Of a DNA stretch of 7,448 nucleotides, positions 1-6,560 are shown piece after piece. The notes below the pieces were generated by a model, which had not been told where the DNA came from, did no database searches, and saw only the letters and a list, made by a program, of their open reading frames with translations. The DNA is from a bacterium (GTDB taxonomy: Bacteria > Patescibacteriota > Dojkabacteria > JAKAPS01 > JAJZLI01): positions 1 to 7,448 of the forward strand of contig JAJZLI010000036.1 in assembly GCA_021803645.1 (NCBI GenBank), read 5' to 3'. Made by a program: the position numbers and the translations under genes. Position 1 is the first letter of the stretch. Every line of letters starts with the position of its first letter.

Positions 1-5
1 TAGAA

Positions 6-1100
6 TTAATTCAATAGGTTTATAATTTCATCATACATTAGGTCTGTTGCATCCAATGTATCTAAAATATATTTTTTTTCTGTCCTGCTTAATATAACTT
101 TTATTTTCTCTATTAATTCCTCTTTTGTTGTCTCATCTTGATCTAGTACAATGACCCTGCCAAGCTTTCTTGCTATTTGTGCATTATTTTCCTGTTCGTT
201 ATATGCACTGTTTTTTATTGGAATCAAAATTGCTCTTTTTGATAAATAAAGTATTTCGCTTACAGAATTTGCTCCCGCCCTACTAATAATAAGAGATGCT
301 TTTGAAAATACTTCACCTATCTGGTTATTCCATATACCTTCTTTTGATATGTATCTTTGTTTTTTTAAATCTGACAGCTTATCTTTTAATTCAATAGATT
401 TTTGATAATCATTGTGTATGGTATTAGACCCTGTTTGATGAATAATATTATGGTCTTCCAGCAGAGTATCTAGACAATCAAAAATTAATTGATTTATAAA
501 ATGTGACCCTTGATTTCCTCCTGTCACATATATAATTGGAAGGTTGTTTTTAAAATTAAAATCATTTGTCTTACTTGTAAATATCTCTTTTCGTAGTATG
601 TTTCCAGTGAACAATGTCTTACCTTCGTCAAAATATTTTTTTGAGTCCTCAAAAGAGATACAAATCTTTTCTGCTCTTTTTGATGTTAATCTTGTGGCTA
701 ACCCAGGTATTGAGGTTTGTGTATGTATTATACTTTTTATGTTTAGTAATTTGCCTACAAGAATCATTGGTACATCTATGTATGATCCAAATCCAATTAT
801 CACCTTGGGCTTATATTTAATTAGATATATGAAAGATTGTATAACTCCTATTGGTATTAATATCAATGAAAGTATGCCTTTTAAGGAGAAGAATCTGTAA
901 AGTTTTCCCGTATTTATACTTATAAACTTTATATTGTTTTCTTTTGCAAATTTATATTCAGATGAAAGAGCCCTATCAAATAACATAGTATGTTTTATCC
1001 CTACGAAATATATGTCTAAAGATATATTATCTTTTAATTTTTCGTATATTGCTTTTGCTGGAGTAAAATGACCTCCAATAATAAAAATTCTATTTTTCAC
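6..1100 (-). CDS. murG: MurG-like UDP-GlcNAc:lipid I GlcNAc transferase
   Basis: Predicted GT28-family (GT-B fold) enzyme of 364 residues that adds GlcNAc from UDP-GlcNAc to lipid I to form lipid II at the cytoplasmic face of the membrane. The C-terminal donor-binding lobe is well preserved: GGNQG at 194-198, SRAGANSVSE at 273-282 ending in the conserved Glu282, and EQENNA at 302-307. The N-terminal acceptor lobe is divergent. The first glycine loop, normally GGTGGH, is reduced to IGGH (8-11); the second, normally GGY, is GSY (105-107); the usual HEQN is HTQT (126-129). Length is normal for MurG. The start is GTG at 1100; an in-frame TAA lies three codons upstream and the first beta strand begins immediately, so the start is well fixed. 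The first 11 nt overlap the end of ftsW. There is no Shine-Dalgarno sequence, so translation is probably coupled to ftsW. The stop is TAA at 8-6. Position behind ftsW supports MurG over another GT28 enzyme. Confidence 0.88.
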   Translation of the reverse strand: MKNRIFIIGGHFTPAKAIYEKLKDNISLDIYFVGIKHTMLFDRALSSEYKFAKENNIKFISINTGKLYRFFSLKGILSLILIPIGVIQSFIYLIKYKPKVIIGFGSYIDVPMILVGKLLNIKSIIHTQTSIPGLATRLTSKRAEKICISFEDSKKYFDEGKTLFTGNILRKEIFTSKTNDFNFKNNLPIIYVTGGNQGSHFINQLIFDCLDTLLEDHNIIHQTGSNTIHNDYQKSIELKDKLSDLKKQRYISKEGIWNNQIGEVFSKASLIISRAGANSVSEILYLSKRAILIPIKNSAYNEQENNAQIARKLGRVIVLDQDETTKEELIEKIKVILSRTEKKYILDTLDATDLMYDEIINLLN

Positions 1101-2214
1101 TTTTATTTATACTTAATACTATTCCCATTCCTATTAAGATTGATATTATAGAACTTCCTCCATAACTTATAAAAGGGAGTGTAATTCCTGTAAGTGGTAT
1201 TAATCCTATATTTGCAGATATATTAACGAATACTTGAACTATAATCCATGTTCCTATTCCTGCTGCCACAAATTTACCAAATGGGTCCTCAACTCTTAGT
1301 GCTATTTTGTAAATTTGCCAAACTAAATATACATAAATTGCTATTATGGCAATGGAACCAATAAGCCCTAATTCTTCTGCAATAACAGCAAATATGGAAT
1401 CCGTAATTGACGTATTTCCTACTAAATATTGGTTCTTTTGTATTGATTGTGTAAATCCTACTCCAAAAATTCCTCCTGAACCTATGGCTATTAATATTTG
1501 ATGAACTTGATATCCTGATGATAGTTGTTTATTTGTTCCGCTATTATTTAGAAAGGTTAATAGCCTTTGAAATCTATATGGTTCTATAACTATACTTATT
1601 AGACCTAATACAAAGAAAATTACTCCAATAGTAATGAAGTTTATTTTTGAGTATACATTTGTATTAGATATAAAAAATAAAGCAATAGCTATTGATGCAA
1701 TTATGATTGTACTTCCAAAATCTTTTTCTAGTACTACTAATATTGTAATAATAAGCGTGATTGCCATGAAAGGGAGTAAATATTTTACTAGGTTTTCTTT
1801 ATAGCTTTTTACTTGAGATATTATTGGTTGCATTTTTACTATCCATGCAGATAAATATATTATGAATATAATTTTTGCAAATTCAGATGGTTGGAAATTT
1901 ACAAAGCCTAGTAAGTTAATCCATCTGGCTGATCCGTTAACTTTATGCGATAGCCCAATTACTATAACCAACATTACAATTATTGCTACCATTAAAAATT
2001 TTGCATATTTTTGGAGTAATTTATAGTCAATACGATACATAAGATAACATAACGCACCTCCTATAAGTACCCATATTGCTTGTAATTTTATATAGTGATA
2101 TTTGTAAGCATACAACCCTAGCGATCCATCAAATACCATAATCAGTCCAAATACAGAAAGGATTGCTATTGTAATGAGTAAATGTTTCTGAATTGTTTTT
2201 TGTTCTGATTCCAC
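1090..2214 (-). CDS. ftsW: FtsW-like SEDS peptidoglycan glycosyltransferase
   Basis: Predicted polytopic membrane protein of 374 residues in the SEDS (FtsW/RodA/SpoVE) family, which polymerises lipid II into glycan strands, usually with a class B PBP partner. Hydrophobic helices cover most of the chain. Family motifs in order are: NGSARWI with QPSEFAK (93-114), DFGST (165-169), PYRFQRLLTFL (212-222), the Gly-rich AIGSGGIFGVG (243-253), TDSIFAVIAEELG (271-283) with the presumed catalytic Asp272, and PLTGITLPFISYGGSS (340-355) near the C terminus. FtsW is preferred over RodA because the downstream neighbour is murG and a more RodA-like paralog lies just upstream; SpoVE-type function cannot be excluded. 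The GTG start at 2214 is the only start codon after an in-frame TGA upstream, and the next Met (residue 26) would cut the first helix. It begins 19 nt after rodA and overlaps murG by 11 nt. Stop is TAG. No Shine-Dalgarno sequence is visible. Confidence 0.88.
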   Translation of the reverse strand: MESEQKTIQKHLLITIAILSVFGLIMVFDGSLGLYAYKYHYIKLQAIWVLIGGALCYLMYRIDYKLLQKYAKFLMVAIIVMLVIVIGLSHKVNGSARWINLLGFVNFQPSEFAKIIFIIYLSAWIVKMQPIISQVKSYKENLVKYLLPFMAITLIITILVVLEKDFGSTIIIASIAIALFFISNTNVYSKINFITIGVIFFVLGLISIVIEPYRFQRLLTFLNNSGTNKQLSSGYQVHQILIAIGSGGIFGVGFTQSIQKNQYLVGNTSITDSIFAVIAEELGLIGSIAIIAIYVYLVWQIYKIALRVEDPFGKFVAAGIGTWIIVQVFVNISANIGLIPLTGITLPFISYGGSSIISILIGMGIVLSINKSEK

Positions 2215-2233
2215 TCTTAATTTATATCAGATA

Positions 2234-3517
2234 TTAGTTTAGATCTCTATTTATATGTATATTTTGAGCTATGCCAATTGCAATGAGAGTTGTAATCAAA
2301 GAGCTCCCTCCATAACTGATCAGTGGTAATGGTATTCCTGTGACTGGCATTATGCCCAAGTTCATTCCTACATTTATTAGTAGTTGTATAAGTATCATAG
2401 ATACTATTCCTACAATAATTAGAAAAGCATATCTGTTTTTTGTTTCAGACATTATTATCAATATTCTAGAAATAAATATTACATACAGGAATAGTAATAC
2501 CATATTGCCGAAGAACCCAAATTCTTCTGTAAATGTTGCATAAATGAAATCCGTAGTAGACTCTGGAAGGAAATCTAATCTACTTTGTGTCCCCTCTTCA
2601 TATCCTTTTCCCCAAAAACCACCAGAACCTATTGCAATTTCAGATTGTTTTGTCTGAAAGTTTGTGGAATTATTTAGATTACTATTTGAATTATTTAAAA
2701 AACCAATAATCCTATTTTTTTGGTAACTTTTTAACAGGTGATCCCATACAACTAATTTAAATGATGATCCAAATAATAACCCTAGCCCTATAATTATTAA
2801 AAATGTTGTTGTATGCATCTTATGTTTTATTAATCTATATAATATATATAGCCCAATAATTAGTATTCCAAGTATGGCAATATTTATATTAATAATTATG
2901 AAATTAATGTTTGCCCCCAAAAGATTACTTCCTAAAAATGCAGTTATGAGTAGTGTTGAAAATATAAAAGTTGCTGTTGCTAGTATGAATTTATTTTGAT
3001 CATAATAGGAAGCAAAAAGGATCATAAAGAATATAAAAAATAAGATAATTGATGTGCCAAGGGCTGGTTGTTTATAAACAAGTAAAATAATAGGAAGAAT
3101 CATTATTAACCCTACTCCAACTTTTTTTAAAAAATTTTCTGTTTTGAGAAATATTGAGAAGAAACTAGAAGATAGTAATATTACCACAATTTTTGCAAAT
3201 TCTGCGGGTTGTATATCTATCCCTCCTAATGCAAACCATCTATGTGTATTATTAAGTTTTTTGCTAAGTAAAAATACAGCAATAAGAAGAATTATTATTC
3301 CTGTAAAGATTAAAATTTGAAAAAGCCTTAGTTTATATACTCTGTAGTCGAGGTTCATCGTTAAAAAATATATTACTGAACCTGCGATTGCAAATATTAA
3401 CTCTCGAATTCCTGAACTATATTGAGTTGTTGAATATACTGTTACTATGCCTATAGCAATTAGTATAAATGTAACAATTGTTAGTATTATGTCTTGTTTC
3501 AAAAGGGACTTGATCAT
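2234..3517 (-). CDS. rodA: RodA-like SEDS peptidoglycan glycosyltransferase
   Basis: Second SEDS-family lipid II polymerase, 427 residues, with many hydrophobic helices. RodA character is shown by the segment GTQSRLDFLPESTTDFIY (309-326), which holds the presumed catalytic Asp323, and by GMNLGIMPVTGIPLPLISYG (384-403). Other family motifs are THRWFALGGIDIQPAEFAK (91-109), YQKNRIIGFL (265-274) and AIGSGGFWGKG (295-305). Two features are odd. The conserved Asp of the QPDLGT motif is Ala152 (QPALGT). The region between that motif and YQKNRI is about 110 residues, roughly twice the spacing in the adjacent FtsW, and contains two extra hydrophobic segments (about 203-228 and 238-256). A short Asn/Ser-rich stretch sits at 275-287. 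The ATG start at 3517 overlaps the ileS stop as ATGA, so translational coupling is likely; a purine-rich AAGAGG lies too far upstream (16 nt) to be a normal ribosome-binding site. RodA would act in cell-wall elongation. Confidence 0.85.
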   Translation of the reverse strand: MIKSLLKQDIILTIVTFILIAIGIVTVYSTTQYSSGIRELIFAIAGSVIYFLTMNLDYRVYKLRLFQILIFTGIIILLIAVFLLSKKLNNTHRWFALGGIDIQPAEFAKIVVILLSSSFFSIFLKTENFLKKVGVGLIMILPIILLVYKQPALGTSIILFFIFFMILFASYYDQNKFILATATFIFSTLLITAFLGSNLLGANINFIIININIAILGILIIGLYILYRLIKHKMHTTTFLIIIGLGLLFGSSFKLVVWDHLLKSYQKNRIIGFLNNSNSNLNNSTNFQTKQSEIAIGSGGFWGKGYEEGTQSRLDFLPESTTDFIYATFTEEFGFFGNMVLLFLYVIFISRILIIMSETKNRYAFLIIVGIVSMILIQLLINVGMNLGIMPVTGIPLPLISYGGSSLITTLIAIGIAQNIHINRDLN

Positions 3518-6399
3518 TTTATAGATATTGTAGCCTCTTGGTTATTAATAACAACTCTTTTACCTGTGTTATCTGAAATTTTTAAACTTTTCAACTTTGT
3601 GGTCTTTGTTATATCATTTTGAAATTTTTCTACAACAACCCTAATATCATTACTTGTTGTCGATATAGTACACTCAACTATATCTTCTATATTATAACCA
3701 GATTCTTTCCTTATTGCCTGAATTGCTCTGATTATTTCTCTTTTTGTTGTATCTTGTAATATATCATCGTCTATTGTGGTATCAACTCCTATCGATCCAT
3801 GGATATTATCTTTTGATTTAAATTGCTTGCTTACTGTTGTAGATATTTTTCTGGCATTTACCTCTTCTTTAATTATAGACAAAATATCTTCCTTTATCTT
3901 AGATTTATCTATTTTGTCATATTTTACAAATACTTCTTTTACTGGTTGTTTTAATTTAATAGAATTTTCCACCCTTATATTCTGTATTTCGGTAATTGCA
4001 CTTTGAGCAATTTCCATCATTTCTTCAAGCTCTTTATTGTAAACAATATTTGAAGTTTTTGGATAATCTTCAAGATGTATACTTTCTTTTTTCCCATTTA
4101 ATTCTTTATATATATACTCTGATATAAATGGAATTAAAGGTGCAGTTGAAATAGTAAATTTTAAAAGTACTTTATACAGTGTGGATAAAGCGTTTTTGTC
4201 TCCATTTACAAATCTATTTCGTGACCTTCTTATGTATTCCGTTGACAAGGTTTGTATATATGGTTGAATCATTGAAGTTGCTCCCATTAGATCATATGCT
4301 TGTAAATACTCATCTAGATGTATAACAAAGTTTTCCGTCTTGGAAGAAATCCATCTATCAAGTAAATGTCCACTTTCTTCTTTAGTCTCTTCAAAATTAA
4401 ATAAATTTGCATATATGGTGAAGTATTTTACTATATTATAAAGTGGAACTAGTATATCCTTAACAACATCCCTGAGTCCTTCATTTTTAAACATTAAGTC
4501 TTCTCCCTTTACTAGAGGAGATCTTATTAAATAGATACGGAGAGCTTCTGCTCCATATGTATTTATAATATCCATAGGATCTGTGTAATTCTTTTTTGAT
4601 TTTGACATTTTTTGTCCATCAGCTGCTAATACTAATCCTGTTACTATTACATTCTTAAAAGCTGGAGTACCATGCAGTGCTGTTGATATTGTATGTAATA
4701 CATAGAACCATCCTCTAGTTTGATCTATCGCCTCAGCTATAAAATCTGCGGGAAAATTTTTTTCGAATTCTTCTTTATTTTCAAATGGGTAATGTTTTTG
4801 TGCATATGGCATAGATCCTGATTCAAACCAACAGTCTAATACCTCAGGCACTCTGTTCATTGTTCCTTTTTCACATTTGTCACACTTTATTTCTAATTTA
4901 TCAATAAAATGCCTATGTAGATCAGTAATATTTTCTTTTGAAGTTAACTCTTCTAATTCTTTCTTTGACCCTATAACCTTAATATTTGAGCAACTGTTAC
5001 ATTTCCAGACAGGAATAGGTGTTCCCCAGTACCTGTTTCTTGATATTGCCCAATCAGGAGCATTTTCCAATCCATTTTTAAATCTTCCTTCTTTTAGGTG
5101 TTTTGGGAACCAATATATTTCCTCATTGTTTTTTAGAGTTTCTGATTTTATCTTTTGTACGTTTACAAACCATGATTCCATTGAGTAGTTTAATAATGGT
5201 GTATCGCATCTCCAACAGTGAGGGTATGAATGTACTATTTTTAAAACTTTGAGTATAATGTTTTTATTTTGTAGAAATTCAATAATATCTTTATTAAGTA
5301 ACCTTGCTTCTCCAGCAGCCCATTCCATCATTGGGTATTCTCCAAATTTTCCTTGTATATCTATATGTCTTATTATAGGGGCTTCTAATTTTTTACCAAC
5401 AAGCATGTCTTCTTCTCCGAATGCAGGGGCTATATGTACTATTCCAGTTCCTTCGTTTTCTTCTACAAAATCTGCTTCAGCAATAAACCATCCTCTTTTA
5501 TTGTCTATGTCTTTGAGCTTTGTAATGTCAAACATAGGGGTGTACTTTCTCCCTATATAATCATTTATATTTATGTCCTTAATGACTTTATACTCGAGAT
5601 TTTCAAATATATATTCTATTCTACTTTTTGCAATAATGTATATTTCACCATTATGTTCTACTTCTGCATAGTGTATATTTTTTGATACTGCTAGTAAGAC
5701 ATTTGCAGGCAGTGTCCATGGGGTTGTTGTCCATGCAAGCATATATTTGTCTTCATCTTCAAGTTTAAATTTTACTATAACAGAAGCCTCTTCTAGGTCT
5801 TTATATCCCATTTGTACTTCTGTATTTGAAAGAGGTGTTGCGCATCTAGGACATATGTGAATACTTTTATAACCTTCATATATAAGACCTTTATCATATA
5901 GGGTTTTAAATACATACCATACACTCTCCATAAAAGGTAAATCCATTGTCTTATAATCATTTTCCATATCTATCCACCTGCCCATTCTTTCTACAAATAT
6001 TTTCCATTCTTTAACATATTTTTGAACAATGTTTCTGCATGACTCATTAAATATGTCTATCCCCATATCCTCAATTTCTTTTTTATTTTTTATTCCCTTT
6101 ATCTTTTCAAGTTCATATTCTACTGGAAGTCCGTGGCAGTCCCATCCAAACCTTCTTTCTACATATTTTCCCTTCATTGTATGGTATCTAGGTATAATAT
6201 CTTTTATTGTTCCTTGTGTAAGATGTCCGTAATGTGGAAGCCCTGTTGCAAATGGAGGTCCATCATAGAAAACATACTTATCACTATCTTTTCTATTACT
6301 TAGACTTTTTTGAAAAATTTGATTTTCTTTCCAGAATTTCAATATTTCTACCTCAATTTTTTGGAAGTCGGGGGTAGACTCCATTTTTTTGAATTTCAT
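3514..6399 (-). CDS. ileS: Isoleucyl-tRNA synthetase, eukaryote/archaeal-like type 2
   Basis: Class I synthetase of 961 residues (from the ATG at 6399) that charges tRNA-Ile and edits misactivated valine. The Rossmann catalytic domain carries HYGH (56-59) and KMSKS (597-601). The CP1 editing domain shows WTTTPWTLP (223-231) and GTGIVHIAPAFGEED (317-331). Two four-Cys zinc sites are visible: C183/C186 with C395/C398, and C467/C470 with C506/C509, as known in Thermus-type IleRS. FYDGPPFATGLPHYGH, RRFGWDCHGLPVEYE, DCWFESGSMPYAQ and GLVLAADGQKMSKSKKNY resemble cytosolic eukaryotic IleRS, so this is type 2, a class usually less sensitive to mupirocin. The C-terminal tRNA-binding part is shorter than in many type 2 enzymes (about 1,040 residues). 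The frame opens upstream at a TTG (6435), but this TTG lies in a predicted -35 box, and residues encoded from 6399 already match the usual N terminus. ATG at 6384 is an alternative. Stop TGA overlaps the rodA start. Confidence 0.95.
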   Translation of the reverse strand: MKFKKMESTPDFQKIEVEILKFWKENQIFQKSLSNRKDSDKYVFYDGPPFATGLPHYGHLTQGTIKDIIPRYHTMKGKYVERRFGWDCHGLPVEYELEKIKGIKNKKEIEDMGIDIFNESCRNIVQKYVKEWKIFVERMGRWIDMENDYKTMDLPFMESVWYVFKTLYDKGLIYEGYKSIHICPRCATPLSNTEVQMGYKDLEEASVIVKFKLEDEDKYMLAWTTTPWTLPANVLLAVSKNIHYAEVEHNGEIYIIAKSRIEYIFENLEYKVIKDININDYIGRKYTPMFDITKLKDIDNKRGWFIAEADFVEENEGTGIVHIAPAFGEEDMLVGKKLEAPIIRHIDIQGKFGEYPMMEWAAGEARLLNKDIIEFLQNKNIILKVLKIVHSYPHCWRCDTPLLNYSMESWFVNVQKIKSETLKNNEEIYWFPKHLKEGRFKNGLENAPDWAISRNRYWGTPIPVWKCNSCSNIKVIGSKKELEELTSKENITDLHRHFIDKLEIKCDKCEKGTMNRVPEVLDCWFESGSMPYAQKHYPFENKEEFEKNFPADFIAEAIDQTRGWFYVLHTISTALHGTPAFKNVIVTGLVLAADGQKMSKSKKNYTDPMDIINTYGAEALRIYLIRSPLVKGEDLMFKNEGLRDVVKDILVPLYNIVKYFTIYANLFNFEETKEESGHLLDRWISSKTENFVIHLDEYLQAYDLMGATSMIQPYIQTLSTEYIRRSRNRFVNGDKNALSTLYKVLLKFTISTAPLIPFISEYIYKELNGKKESIHLEDYPKTSNIVYNKELEEMMEIAQSAITEIQNIRVENSIKLKQPVKEVFVKYDKIDKSKIKEDILSIIKEEVNARKISTTVSKQFKSKDNIHGSIGVDTTIDDDILQDTTKREIIRAIQAIRKESGYNIEDIVECTISTTSNDIRVVVEKFQNDITKTTKLKSLKISDNTGKRVVINNQEATISIK

Positions 6400-6435
6400 A
6401 TGACATATTCTATAATAATAAATTGTTATTTTCAA
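6400..6435 (-). promoter_or_regulatory. Predicted sigma70-type promoter of ileS, leaderless
   Basis: On the minus strand a -35 box TTGAAA (6435-6430) is followed after 17 nt by a -10 box TAGAAT (6412-6407). Seven nt separate the -10 from the A of the ileS ATG at 6399, which is the normal distance to a transcription start. The message would therefore begin at or within a base or two of the start codon. This fits the absence of any Shine-Dalgarno sequence before that ATG. It would drive the whole ileS-rodA-ftsW-murG operon. This is a motif-based prediction in very AT-rich DNA, where chance matches are common. Confidence 0.5.
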
Positions 6436-6516
6436 ATGAAATTTATCCTTTGATTATAAATATCTAAATAAGTATCATACTTTGTGATTTAAATAAAAGG
6501 AATTGTTTTATCAATA

Positions 6517-6545
6517 TTGTAATATATTATATATGGTGATACACT
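6517..6545 (+). promoter_or_regulatory. Predicted extended -10 promoter of manC
   Basis: On the plus strand TTGTAA (6517-6522) is followed after 17 nt by TACACT (6540-6545), preceded by TG one base upstream of the hexamer (6537-6538), giving an extended -10 form. The transcript would start near 6551-6553, leaving a leader of only about 8-10 nt before the manC ATG at 6561. No Shine-Dalgarno sequence is present in that leader. A weaker alternative is TTGTTT (6503-6508) with TATTAT (6525-6530). Confidence 0.42.
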
Positions 6546-6560
6546 TAAAACTTATTCTCT

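Noticed and set aside
1..5. A further operon gene such as murC downstream of murG
   Set aside because: Only five bases remain beyond the murG stop, so nothing can be supported from the sequence.
544..900. Plus-strand reading frame of 118 codons antisense to murG
   Set aside because: It is a shadow of murG with no recognisable motifs. The other plus-strand frames inside rodA and ileS were rejected for the same reason.
3514..3516. Recoded UGA (glycine), as in some Patescibacteria lineages
   Set aside because: ileS ends naturally at TGA in an ATGA overlap, and none of the five frames, about 2,400 codons in all, contains an in-frame TGA; glycines are all GGN.
6400..6435. Longer ileS start at TTG 6435, adding 12 residues
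   Set aside because: The added residues do not resemble IleRS N termini, the TTG has no ribosome-binding site, and the segment contains a well-spaced -35/-10 pair pointing at the ATG at 6399.
6453..6458. Perfect TATAAT on the minus strand as an alternative ileS -10
   Set aside because: No reasonable -35 hexamer lies 16-18 nt upstream, so the pair at 6435-6407 is preferred, though it cannot be fully excluded.
6400..6560. T-box or other riboswitch upstream of ileS
   Set aside because: The region is only 161 bp, is shared with a divergent gene, shows no T-box sequence or strong stem-loops, and the best promoter leaves no leader.
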